A stretch of 17,505 bases of DNA from positions 1 through 17,505 of the forward strand of contig CAYSLC010000116.1 of the NCBI GenBank assembly GCA_964431545.1, given 5' to 3'. The stretch is from CAYSLC01 sp964431545 (lineage in GTDB: Bacteria > Desulfobacterota > Desulfobacteria > Desulfobacterales > JAABSP01). The translations under genes and the position numbers were made by a program. The notes beneath the pieces were generated by a model. The model did no database searches. It was not told the origin of the DNA and saw only the letters and a list, made by a program, of their open reading frames with translations. Shown piece after piece: positions 1 to 6,769 of this stretch (position 1 is its first letter; every line of letters starts with the position of its first letter).

Positions 1-117
1 GAGGGGGATATACCCCAGGCCGGCGGAGAGCATCACCCCGAAGACCAGCACCGCCGCGAGCAGGAGGATCTGGGCGCCGGAGGCCCGGCGCAGCCGCTGG
101 GAGAGGGGATCAGCCAC
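1..117 (-). CDS. Transporter permease, BtuC/FecCD-like, N-terminal fragment (runs off window)
   Basis: Only the first 39 codons are in the window. They start at a GTG (115-117) and read leftwards off the edge. The peptide begins MADPLSQRLRRASGAQ, then has a hydrophobic stretch (ILLLAAVLVFGVMLSAGLG) ending in GYIPL. A basic N-terminus, one helix and a G-x-x-P-L turn resemble the start of FecCD/BtuC permeases, which form the membrane channel of ABC importers for cobalamin, siderophores or heme. The gene lies directly downstream of a cobalamin riboswitch on the same strand, so a corrinoid importer (BtuC-type) is the natural reading. The family call rests on a short fragment plus context. The Shine-Dalgarno (GAAAGGG) is about 13 bases from the GTG, which is long. 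Confidence 0.6.
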   Translation of the reverse strand, partial: MADPLSQRLRRASGAQILLLAAVLVFGVMLSAGLGYIPL

Positions 118-233
118 GGGTCGGAGCCGTCCCTTTCCCGAGCCTCCGTTCGGGTGTCCTGGCGTCATGGAGATTGACCGATGGTAATGTACGATGCATA
201 GAGGGGGGTCCGCCTAGCGGGGTTCCGTCCCAT

Positions 234-268
234 AAAAAAAGCCCTTCAAGCCGCATGGCTTGAAGGGC
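234..268 (-). terminator. Intrinsic terminator, expression platform of the cobalamin riboswitch
   Basis: On the minus strand the RNA forms a perfect 12-bp stem (arms 257-268 and 241-252) with a 4-base loop at 253-256. Seven U residues follow (A-run 234-240 on the plus strand). It lies between the aptamer and the permease start, where a riboswitch-controlled attenuator belongs. A segment at 285-290 (AAGGGC in the RNA) can pair with the first six bases of the 5' arm (263-268), giving a mutually exclusive antiterminator. Confidence 0.85.
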
Positions 269-389
269 TGCACCCAGTTTCTTTGCCCTTGTTTGTCCTG
301 TCGCCGGTCGCCCGTCCATCGCGGTGATTCGGCGAACCATAGCCTCCTCCGATGGGGGCCTTCCCTGTCGGCCCTCGGCGGGAGGTCTA

Positions 390-556
390 TGTCGGTTGAG
401 GCAGGTCTTCTGGCTCTCGGATCGTCCTACTGACCGCCCCTTCCCCTTCACCTGAGGCAAAGAGTGGATCTTCGCGGCGTTCGTCCCCGATCACAGCGGC
501 GGGACCGCTCCCGCTTCGACACGGGATTCCCTGTTCGGCCCTTGCGGGCACCTCGA
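390..556 (-). ncRNA. Cobalamin (B12) riboswitch aptamer
   Basis: Read on the minus strand, the conserved boxes of the adenosylcobalamin-type riboswitch occur in order. AGGTGCC is at 547-553, AACAGGGAATCCCGTG around 520-536, GCGGTCCCGCCGCTGTGA at about 490-508, and the hallmark B12 box GAGCCAGAAGACCTGCC at 400-416. It starts just after a promoter and is followed about 120 bases on by an intrinsic terminator. With cobalamin bound, such leaders usually shut off the downstream gene, here the permease at 1-117. The boundaries are approximate, but the identity is well supported by the boxes. Confidence 0.93.
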
Positions 557-561
557 TTCGC

Positions 562-590
562 ACTCTATTGGAACCGAAGCCGTTTGTCAA
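562..590 (-). promoter_or_regulatory. Sigma-70 promoter for the riboswitch leader
   Basis: On the minus strand there is a perfect -35 TTGACA (585-590), a 17-base spacer and a -10 TAGAGT (562-567). Transcription would start near 554, just at the 5' edge of the aptamer. Confidence 0.8.
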
Positions 591-749
591 GAACGGTTTT
601 GTCCTCTGTTTCCCGCCGGTCCCGGCTTCCGGTTGACTTTCCCCGGAGCCGGAACAAACCTTATGAACTCTGGCATACCGAGAAGGGGGGACGATGCCCC
701 CGCCGATTCGGAACACCCCACAGGAACCCGAAACCCAAAGGAGAAACGA

Positions 750-1400
750 ATGAACCTTCAAGAGAGGCTGCAAAAGATCAAGGACGGATCCGCGGACCGG
801 ATCCCCAAGGAGGACCGGGAGATCATGCACCGGGCCACCGAGGATCTCCAAAACTCGGATATTCTGAACCGGGCGGTGAAGGAGGGGGACAAGGCCCCCG
901 ATTTCACCCTGGAGAACACCAAGGGCGAGGCGGTGCACCTCGGGTCCCTGCTGAAGGACGGCCCGGTGGTCCTCTCGTTTTTCCGGGGCAACTGGTGACC
1001 GTACTGCAATGCCGAGCTGGAAGCGCTCGGCAAGACCACCCGGGAATTCAAGGCCAAAGGCGCATCCCTGGTGATCGTCTCCCCCCAGCTTGAGGAGGTC
1101 AACCGGGAGATGAAGGAGAAAAAGAGGCTGGAGGTCGACATCCTGAGCGACCCGGGCAACCAGGTGGCCGAGAAATACGGGATCAAATACCGGCTGCCCG
1201 ACGATCTCATCGGGGTCTACCAGAAGTTCGGCCTCACCGTGGACAAGAACAACGGGGACGATTCGTGGACCCTCCCCATGCCGACCCGCCTCATCATCGA
1301 CCGGGAGGGCGTCATCCGCTACGCCGAGATCAACGCCGACTACACGGACCGGCCGGACCCGGAGCACACCCTGGCGGCCCTGGAGCGGATCACGGGCTGA
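750..1400 (+). CDS. Selenocysteine-containing peroxiredoxin-like protein (AhpC/TSA, thioredoxin fold; UGA read as Sec)
   Basis: The ATG at 750 follows AAAGGAG at a good distance. The frame stays open to TGA 1398-1400 apart from one TGA at 996-998. The protein is then 216 residues: a 49-residue helical lead, KAPDFTLENTKGE (48-60), then VVLSFFRGNW-U83-PYCNAEL, then IVSPQ, a DPGN loop, PTRLIIDREG and ADYTDRPDP near the end. In AhpC/TSA and peroxiredoxin-like relatives the motif is F-x-R-G-x-W-C-P-Y-C. Here the first, peroxidatic Cys is replaced by the UGA codon and the second (C86) is kept, giving U-x-x-C. A stem-loop just 3' of the UGA fits a bacterial SECIS. The expected role is reduction of peroxides or disulfides by a thiol/selenol relay. 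Gene callers would split it at 998. It is divergent from the B12-riboswitch leader. The main alternative, a nonsense pseudogene, is made unlikely by the exact Cys/UGA replacement. Confidence 0.92.
1011..1031 (+). promoter_or_regulatory. Bacterial SECIS-like hairpin
   Basis: The mRNA at 1011-1031 folds into a perfect 7-bp stem (GCCGAGC with GCUCGGC) closed by the 7-base loop UGGAAGC. The stem starts 12 bases after the UGA, and the loop sits about 20-26 bases after it. That is the spacing expected for SelB-binding SECIS elements in bacteria, which carry a G-rich apical loop on a short stem inside the coding region. Confidence 0.8.
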
Positions 1401-1419
1401 GCCGGCGGGTTCCGGGAGA

Positions 1420-1761
1420 TCATCCGAAGAGGTCCAACTGGGGGCCGGTCACCATCTTGGGCGGATCTTCGCCCTGGAGTTCCTCCCGGGCCCGGTCCAG
1501 CCCCCAGAGGTGGCCGGCACAGGCGAGCAGGGAGTGGCTGAACCCGTCCCGGTACCCCCGGCGGTAGGCCTTTCTCTGTAACGCCTCCACTTCGGCGTGG
1601 CTCTTCTCGGCCGCATCCAGGCGCCGACGGGCCGCCTCCCGGTCCATGGCGTCCTCCAGGGCCTCTTCGATGAACCGGACGAACCGGAGTCCCCCGGTAT
1701 CGCAGTATTCCCGGACCTCCGCATAGAGGTCCGGATCGATCTCCATCACCCCTTTTTTCAT
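1420..1761 (-). CDS. Small ribbon-helix-helix-like protein with C-terminal QLDLF clamp-binding motif
   Basis: This 113-residue protein uses the ATG at 1761; an in-frame ATG at 1785 would add MAENSGSI. Residues 3-37 (KGVMEIDPDLYAEVREYCDT then FVRFIEEALEDA) look like a strand-helix-helix fold of the MetJ/Arc type found in antitoxin-like DNA-binding proteins. Residues 40-75 are a charged helix rich in Arg, Glu and Ala. The protein ends GPQLDLFG, and QLDLF (108-112) matches the bacterial beta-clamp-binding pentapeptide consensus QL(S/D)LF. It is convergent with the selenoprotein gene, whose stop is 19 bases away. No partner gene lies next to it. The fold call is by pattern only, and no exact family is recognised. 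A role in replication or repair is inference from the tail. Confidence 0.65.
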   Translation of the reverse strand: MKKGVMEIDPDLYAEVREYCDTGGLRFVRFIEEALEDAMDREAARRRLDAAEKSHAEVEALQRKAYRRGYRDGFSHSLLACAGHLWGLDRAREELQGEDPPKMVTGPQLDLFG

Positions 1762-1846
1762 GATACTTCCCGAATTTTCCGCCATACTCGCCCGATCGCT
1801 TCTTCCTCCGGGCCCGAAGCGTCCCGGTGGACCGCTAGTCATAGAT

Positions 1847-1860
1847 TCTTGTGATCAAGA
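1847..1860. repeat. Small inverted repeat in a divergent intergenic region
   Basis: TCTTG-TGAT-CAAGA is a 5-bp perfect inverted repeat between the divergent starts at 1761 (minus) and 2001 (plus). It could be an operator for either gene, and the core resembles a dimeric regulator site. No -35/-10 pair nearby is convincing. TATATT at 1915-1920 could be a -10 for the plus-strand operon, but its -35 is poor. Confidence 0.3.
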
Positions 1861-2000
1861 CCCACCGACCGCCGCGGGGGTCAGGTTACCATAGCATAAC
1901 GACCGGATGTTTGCTATATTCCAAAAGCGTTTTCACCGCCCGCCGACACTGAGCACGGCGGCGAAACCGAAACGCCGGAGACCGAAAGGGGGTCGATATT

Positions 2001-2678
2001 ATGGTTCATCCGATACAAGTGGGTCTCGTCTTCATCTACCTGATCGTGGGCACCGAGGGGACGGTCCTGGTGGATACCGGATATCCCGGCGACATCGAAA
2101 AGGTGAGCCGGTCCATCACCAAGGCGGGGGTCCGGCTCAAGGAGATCGACCTGATCCTGCTCACCCACAGCCATTTGGACCACGCGGGCAACGCCTTCGA
2201 ACTCCGGAAGATGACCGGCGCCAGGATCGCGGCCCAGAAGAACGCGGTGGGGGCCCTGAGAAAGGGCATCGACACGGCCCTGAACCCCGTGGGGGTGAAG
2301 GGGCGGGTCGTCGGCTGGTTCCTCAAAACCCTCAAGACGGACGGGGTTCGCCCGGACATCATCATCGAAAAGGAGATGGACCTGGAACCGTTCGGGGTGA
2401 AGGGGACGGTGATCCGGACCCCGGGCCACACGGCCGGGTCCGTCTCGGTGATCCTCGACAACGGCCAGGCGATTATCGGCGACCTGCTCATGGGCGGGCT
2501 GATCTTCAAGCGGTCACCCTGCCTGCCCCTGTTCGCCCTCAATGTGGACGCCATCCCCAACAGCCTCAAAAAGGTCCTTTCCCTGCGGCCGAAGATCCTC
2601 CACGCGTCCCACGGCGGCCCCTTCGATCCCGTGGAGGTGGCCCGGAAATTCAACATTTCGACACCGGAGGCCAAATGA
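2001..2678 (+). CDS. Metallo-beta-lactamase-fold hydrolase
   Basis: The protein is 225 residues from the ATG at 2001, preceded by GAAAGGGGG. The metal-binding motif T-H56-S-H58-L-D60-H61-A-G is intact. H143 (PGHTAGS), D161 (IIGDLLMGG) and H204 (HASHGGP) complete a dinuclear site as in glyoxalase II-type and other MBL hydrolases. VLVDTGYPGD near residue 23 is the usual second strand. It has no signal peptide or extra domain, so it should be cytoplasmic. The family cleaves thioesters, lactones or phosphoesters, and the substrate cannot be read from sequence. Its last codon overlaps the start of the alcohol dehydrogenase by ATGA, which implies translational coupling and a shared pathway, perhaps aldehyde or thioester handling. 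Confidence 0.85.
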   Translation: MVHPIQVGLVFIYLIVGTEGTVLVDTGYPGDIEKVSRSITKAGVRLKEIDLILLTHSHLDHAGNAFELRKMTGARIAAQKNAVGALRKGIDTALNPVGVKGRVVGWFLKTLKTDGVRPDIIIEKEMDLEPFGVKGTVIRTPGHTAGSVSVILDNGQAIIGDLLMGGLIFKRSPCLPLFALNVDAIPNSLKKVLSLRPKILHASHGGPFDPVEVARKFNISTPEAK

Positions 2679-3844
2679 ACCGAGCGCCATCCCCGTCCCC
2701 CGTGGATCGGTTCGAGTTCGCCACCGCCGGCCGGATCCGCTTCGGGGCCGGAACCCTGGAGGAGAGCATCCCCGCCATGGCCGACCTGGGCCGAAGGGTC
2801 TTTTTGATCCACGGCAAATCCGGGGAGCGGGCCGAGGCACTGGCTTCGGGTCTCCGGGACCGCGGCTGCGACGTCCTCCCCTTCTCCCTGTCCGGGGAAC
2901 CCACCGTGGAAGGGGTCTCGGCGGCGGCCGACCAAGCGCGTATCGCGGAGCGGGACATCGTCATCGGCATGGGGGGCGGCAGCGTCATCGACGCCGCCAA
3001 GGCGGTTGCGGCGCTGGTGACCAATCCCGGCGATCCCTTGAAGTACCTGGAGGTGATCGGGTCGGGAAAGCCGTTGGATCAGCGACCCGTCCCGTGTGTC
3101 GCGATCCCCACCACCGCCGGCACCGGCGCGGAGGTGACCCGGAACGCGGTCCTGCGATCCGAGGCGCACCGGGTCAAGGTGAGCCTCCGGAGCCCCTTGA
3201 TGCTCCCCGACCTGGCCGTGGTCGACCCCGTCCCGACCCGCTCCCTGCCTCCGGATATGACCGCCTACACCGGCATGGACGCCCTGACCCAGGACCTGGA
3301 GGCCTTCGTCTCCCGGAAGGCGAATCCCCTCACCGACGGATTCTGCCGGGAGGGACTGGCCCGGGCCGCCCGGTCCCTGATGGCCGCCTTCCAAAACGGC
3401 GAAGACATGGCGGCAAGGGAGGAGATGGCCCTGGCGAGCCTCTTCGGGGGCCTGGCCCTGGCCAACGGGGGGCTGGGGGCGGTCCACGGGTTCGCGGCCC
3501 CCATCGGCGGGGCCTTCGATGCCCCCCACGGCGCCGTCTGCGCCCGGCTCCTCCCCTTTGTCATGGCCGCCAACATCGGAGCCCTCGGCGGGGACGAGCC
3601 GACCCGGTACGACGAAGTGGCCCGGATCGTCACCGGGGATGTCCATGCTCGTGCCGCCGAAGGCGTCGCCTGGGTCCATACCCTCTGCGCCGCGCTGGAA
3701 ATCCCGGGCCTGTCGTCCTGGGGGATCACCCCGGCCGATCTCCCGGCGATCCTGGAGAAGGGGAAGCGGGCCAGCAGCATGAAGGGGAACCCGGCCGACC
3801 TGTCCGACGATGTGCTGCTTCGCATCCTGGAATCTTCTCTATAG
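2675..3844 (+). CDS. Iron-type (group III) alcohol dehydrogenase
   Basis: The protein is 389 residues. The ATG at 2675 overlaps the upstream stop as ATGA and has GGAGG in front. The family landmarks are present: FGAGTLE (23-29), the nucleotide-binding GMGGGSVIDAAKA (98-110), PTTAGTGAEVT (145-155), DP (184-185), GMDALTQDLEAFVS (200-213) and HGFAAPIGGAFDAPHG (271-286). Members oxidise alcohols or reduce aldehydes with NAD(P) and a divalent metal. By alignment with FucO, ligands D202, H271 and H285 are kept. The second ligand, His in DALTH, is Gln206 here, and the extra His of HGMAHP is Ala. Gln at that site occurs in some branches of the family, so activity is likely kept with altered metal binding. 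The substrate is unknown. Confidence 0.88.
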   Translation: MNRAPSPSPVDRFEFATAGRIRFGAGTLEESIPAMADLGRRVFLIHGKSGERAEALASGLRDRGCDVLPFSLSGEPTVEGVSAAADQARIAERDIVIGMGGGSVIDAAKAVAALVTNPGDPLKYLEVIGSGKPLDQRPVPCVAIPTTAGTGAEVTRNAVLRSEAHRVKVSLRSPLMLPDLAVVDPVPTRSLPPDMTAYTGMDALTQDLEAFVSRKANPLTDGFCREGLARAARSLMAAFQNGEDMAAREEMALASLFGGLALANGGLGAVHGFAAPIGGAFDAPHGAVCARLLPFVMAANIGALGGDEPTRYDEVARIVTGDVHARAAEGVAWVHTLCAALEIPGLSSWGITPADLPAILEKGKRASSMKGNPADLSDDVLLRILESSL

Positions 3845-3859
3845 AAAGGATTTCATGTT

Positions 3860-5353
3860 ATGCCGACCAACGACGACCCCCTCGTAAACTATATCCAGAC
3901 CCTGCTGGAGATCCAGTCCCGGGAGGCGGACCGGCCCCTCACCGAAAAGGACCTGGAGGACGCGGCCCGGGACCTGGGCTGGACCGACGAGGAGTGGGCC
4001 CGCCTTGAACGAACCTTCGAACGCCATCTCCGGATCGCCGGTGGCTTCGCCCGGTTCGGCAACTGGACCGACGCCGCCGCCGAGCTGGAGAGGGCGGTGG
4101 CCCTCAAGCCGACCCACGTGGAAGCCCGGTTTCGCCTGGCGGAGGCCCTGGTCCGGAAAGATCAGCGGAAGGGGAGGGCGGAGGAGCTGGCCCGGGCCGA
4201 ACGCCTGGCCCGGGAGGTCCTGTCGGCCGCCCCCTCCCACGAGGGGGCCCTCCGGCTCATCAGCGAAATGCGGGACCGGCCGCAGGCGCCGGCCAACGTC
4301 GGCCCCGCGTGGCTTCGGGGACGGAGCGCCACGGTGCTCGGGGCGGCGGCCGTCCTCCTGCTGCTGGCGGTTCTGGCCGTGTTTCTGCTCCTCGATCGGA
4401 GCGGGCCGGAGCCGGAGGAGGCGCCGGCCGTCGTGGAGGTTCCGCCGGAACCAACGGGACCGGAGGAAGCCCCGGAATCCCCGGAATCGGAGGCAGCGCC
4501 GACCCCGGCCAAGGCTCCCACGGAACCCGAGGCGCCGGAAGCTCCGAACCCGGCCGCGGCGCCCAATGCGCTCCCGGAGGCGCAACCGCCCCCGGTGACG
4601 AGAGTTTCCCCACCTGTTGAATCGATCCCCATACCGGATCGAAATACGATGCCGGTGGTCTGGGAAGCGCCGGCGGAGCTGACCCTCAACGTGGTTTCAT
4701 CGCGATTCAAACCGTTCGACAGTTCCTATAGCTACACCTTGAACGCGCTGTTGGTGCCCCATGGGGTCGAACTGGACCAGCTCTCCGTCCGGCTGGCGAT
4801 TCTGGACGCGGATGGCGAGGTCCTCGCCGAGGACGACGCCGAGGTCCTCGGCACCCACCATCCGGCCACCCGGCCCGGAGACACCGTCCCGATGGGTCTT
4901 CTGATCTACGAAGAGGGGGCTCCTCCCCAACCGGAGAAAGCAAGGGTGTCGGTGGTCTCCATCGACCGCCGCCCCGCCCAGGAATCCTATGCGCCGCCGC
5001 CGGTCGTGGAGCTGGAGTGGCCGGGCGGACGGCCGCCCGACGTGGACCTGGTGGTCCGGGAACGCCAAAGCACCTATTCCCCGAGTCCCGCCTTGGGCGA
5101 GACCTTCCACCACCTCGATCTGTCGGTGGAGAACACGGGCCAGGCATCCTTGACCCTGCTCAAGTTCGAGATCACCTGGTACGATCCGGACGGGGAAATC
5201 GTGAACAGACGAAGTCAATATGCCGCATCGACATCGGGTCCCAGACTGTCTCCAGGGCAGCGCCGCGCCGTGGGCGGCACCTACGGCCTGCCGCTGATGG
5301 AGCCTGGAATTCGACACACCTATCGGATCTCCGTGGCGGAGGTCCGATACTAG
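3860..5353 (+). CDS. Single-pass membrane protein with TPR-like cytoplasmic region and Pro-rich stalk
   Basis: The protein is 497 residues, with ATG 3860 after AAAGGA and 15 bases past the dehydrogenase stop. Residues 1-60 are acidic and helical. Residues 58-135 look like TPR helices (GGFARFGNWTDAAAELERAV, then ALKPTHVEARFRLAEALV). One strong membrane helix spans about 157-178, followed by a Pro/Glu/Ala-rich stalk (180-260). Residues 265-497 are beta-rich, with two similar Ig-like or DUF-type halves (LTLNVVSSRFKP and VDLVVRERQSTYSP). The layout suggests a cytoplasmic protein-interaction domain joined through the membrane to a periplasmic beta domain. No signal peptide is visible. The exact family is not recognised. 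It may be co-transcribed with the dehydrogenase. Confidence 0.75.
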   Translation: MPTNDDPLVNYIQTLLEIQSREADRPLTEKDLEDAARDLGWTDEEWARLERTFERHLRIAGGFARFGNWTDAAAELERAVALKPTHVEARFRLAEALVRKDQRKGRAEELARAERLAREVLSAAPSHEGALRLISEMRDRPQAPANVGPAWLRGRSATVLGAAAVLLLLAVLAVFLLLDRSGPEPEEAPAVVEVPPEPTGPEEAPESPESEAAPTPAKAPTEPEAPEAPNPAAAPNALPEAQPPPVTRVSPPVESIPIPDRNTMPVVWEAPAELTLNVVSSRFKPFDSSYSYTLNALLVPHGVELDQLSVRLAILDADGEVLAEDDAEVLGTHHPATRPGDTVPMGLLIYEEGAPPQPEKARVSVVSIDRRPAQESYAPPPVVELEWPGGRPPDVDLVVRERQSTYSPSPALGETFHHLDLSVENTGQASLTLLKFEITWYDPDGEIVNRRSQYAASTSGPRLSPGQRRAVGGTYGLPLMEPGIRHTYRISVAEVRY

Positions 5354-5388
5354 TCACCGACCATACCAGAAAGCATTGGGAGGGAAAG

Positions 5389-6090
5389 ATGAAAATACTC
5401 GGTATCTCGGGAAGCCCCAGAAAAGAGGAGACCTCCGGCACCCATACCCTGGTCCGGACGGTTCTGGAGAACACGGGCGTCGACTACGAGCTGGTCTCCC
5501 TGCGGGGAAAGACCATCGCCGGATGCATCGCCTGCCTCGGATGCGCCAAGGACAACGTCTGCAAGGTGACCGACGACATGGCGCCGCTCCGGGAGAAGAT
5601 CGTCGAGGCGGAAGCCTATGTGATCGGCGCGCCCAACTACTACTCCACATTGAACGCCCTCACCCACGCCTTCATCGAGCGGTGGTTCCAGTTCCGCCAC
5701 CAGGAGGGGGATCTCCTCTGGGGGAAGCTGGCGGTGGCCGTGGGGGTCGGCGGGATGAGCGGCACCGCCCCGGCCGACGAGCTGGAGAAGTTCTTCCGGT
5801 ACAGCTTCATCGAGACGGTCGCCAAGGTGGGCGGGCAGGGGGCCGCCTCCTGCTACACCTGCGGATACGGCGAGACCTGCAAGGTGGGCGTCGTCCACAT
5901 GGTCCACGGCGAGGGCGCCAAGATCACCCCGGAGAACACCCCCGACGTCACCAAGCAGCCCGGCGTCATCGCCGCGGCGGTGGATGCCGGAAAGCAGCTC
6001 GGCGATCGCCTGCGGAACAACCACGACCGGGCCGCCGTGACCCAGAAGATGCAGGAGCAGTTGATGTCGATGATGAAGGCGTCGGTCTGA
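5389..6090 (+). CDS. Flavodoxin-fold NADPH-dependent FMN reductase / iron-sulfur flavoprotein-like
   Basis: The protein is 233 residues, starting at the ATG 5389 after GGGAGG. MKILGISGSPRKEETSGTHTL is the classic FMN phosphate-binding start of the NAD(P)H-FMN reductase/Isf family. A compact cluster C46-x2-C49-x2-C52-x5-C58 followed by TDDM matches the Cys motif that holds a 4Fe-4S cluster in iron-sulfur flavoproteins. APNYYSTLNA (81-90) is the flavin loop. A second Cys set, C155-x2-C158-x5-C164, lies in the C-terminal half and is not typical. The expected role is electron transfer or reduction of small electrophiles in the cytoplasm, with oxygen or peroxide as possible acceptors. The gene is 35 bases downstream of the membrane protein and convergent with the DUF433 gene. 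Confidence 0.85.
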   Translation: MKILGISGSPRKEETSGTHTLVRTVLENTGVDYELVSLRGKTIAGCIACLGCAKDNVCKVTDDMAPLREKIVEAEAYVIGAPNYYSTLNALTHAFIERWFQFRHQEGDLLWGKLAVAVGVGGMSGTAPADELEKFFRYSFIETVAKVGGQGAASCYTCGYGETCKVGVVHMVHGEGAKITPENTPDVTKQPGVIAAAVDAGKQLGDRLRNNHDRAAVTQKMQEQLMSMMKASV

Positions 6091-6093
6091 GCA

Positions 6094-6435
6094 TCAATCA
6101 ACTCGATTGCGGTTGCGCCTCGCCATCAAACGATCCCGAATCCCATTGGGGTCGAAGCGCCTCTCATTCTCTTTTCTCACCAGATCGGAACGAATCCGTA
6201 CTCGTTCCATATATCTTTCGATCTCTTGACGCCGGCGAAGGGAATAACCGATGACGGAATAGATGTCCGCAAGATCCAAGGACGGGTACTGTTGCAGGAT
6301 CTCCTCGGGGGTCGACCCGTTCGAAAAAGCATCCAACACCGTTTCAAGGGGTACCCGTGTGCCGCCGATTCTGATAAAGCCGTCCAGATCCTCGGAAAAT
6401 GGGACCGGATCTGCTGTAATTTCGATGCTCATCAT
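6094..6435 (-). CDS. DUF433 family, VapB-like antitoxin-type protein
   Basis: The protein is 113 residues from the ATG at 6435 (MMSIEIT), with AAGGGAAAAG just upstream. It carries the DUF433 pattern: DGFIRIGGTRVPLETVLDAF, then G-x-TPEEILQQYPSLDLADIYSVIGY, then a charged C-terminal helix. DUF433 proteins are winged-helix-like antitoxins, normally paired with a PIN-like DUF5615 toxin just downstream. Here the downstream side is the convergent flavoprotein, whose stop is 3 bases away, so no toxin is present. It may be a solitary antitoxin or a plain regulator. Codon use looks less GC-rich than its neighbours, which suggests acquisition. Confidence 0.8.
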   Translation of the reverse strand: MMSIEITADPVPFSEDLDGFIRIGGTRVPLETVLDAFSNGSTPEEILQQYPSLDLADIYSVIGYSLRRRQEIERYMERVRIRSDLVRKENERRFDPNGIRDRLMARRNRNRVD

Positions 6436-6769
6436 CTTTTCCCTTGCAGAGGAATATTGTTCTCGAAAATACCTTGGAAGATGGTCTGTGGAAGTCAACG
6501 ACCCTTCCTCTTATCAAGACTCATAATACCATACCGATTTTGCAGGTTCCATCCAAGAAGAAAACATCCAAGATTGATAAAAAATCCGATTCACGACTCA
6601 CCGCTGGACGCTTCAACGCCTCGAGTTTTGTCTGATTGTATCGTTTTATTGGGCAGCCCTGAAAGGGCTTTACATACCAGCCCATGGGCATCGCCCCGGA
6701 AAATTGCCGGATGTGTTTAGGTGTTTAAAAAAATGCACCTCCCCAAAATTCGTTGTAATGAGAACTTTA
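6436..6769. other. Gene-free intergenic stretch
   Basis: This 334-base region lies between two minus-strand genes (DUF433 and the HAD phosphatase). It is clearly more AT-rich than the flanks. No convincing coding frame was found. On the minus strand TTGACT (near 6495) could be a weak -35 for DUF433. The right half holds the REP-like hairpin listed separately and an A/T-rich run next to the phosphatase stop (6725-6732). Confidence 0.6.
6650..6705. repeat. REP-like palindromic element (possible)
   Basis: GGGCAGCCCTGAAAGGGCTT contains a 6-bp stem (AGCCCT at 6655-6660, AGGGCT at 6664-6669) with a 3-base loop. It is followed by TACATACCAGCCCATGGGCATCG, which can form a second hairpin (CCCATGGG). 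The paired-hairpin look, GC-rich in an AT-rich spacer, resembles dispersed intergenic REP elements. Only one copy is in the window, so repetition is not shown. Confidence 0.4.

Noticed and set aside
110..339. Minus-strand frame starting MVRRITAMDG with a good GGAGGAGG upstream
   Set aside because: It runs straight through the riboswitch terminator hairpin, has no protein-like pattern, and is better explained as leader RNA.
633..666. TTGACT (633) with TTATGA (661) as a promoter for the selenoprotein gene
   Set aside because: The spacer would be 22 bases, too long for a sigma-70 promoter; no better pair was found.
2036..3679. Long minus-strand frame opposite the hydrolase and dehydrogenase genes
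   Set aside because: Shadow frame of GC-rich coding DNA; the plus-strand proteins carry full catalytic motifs.
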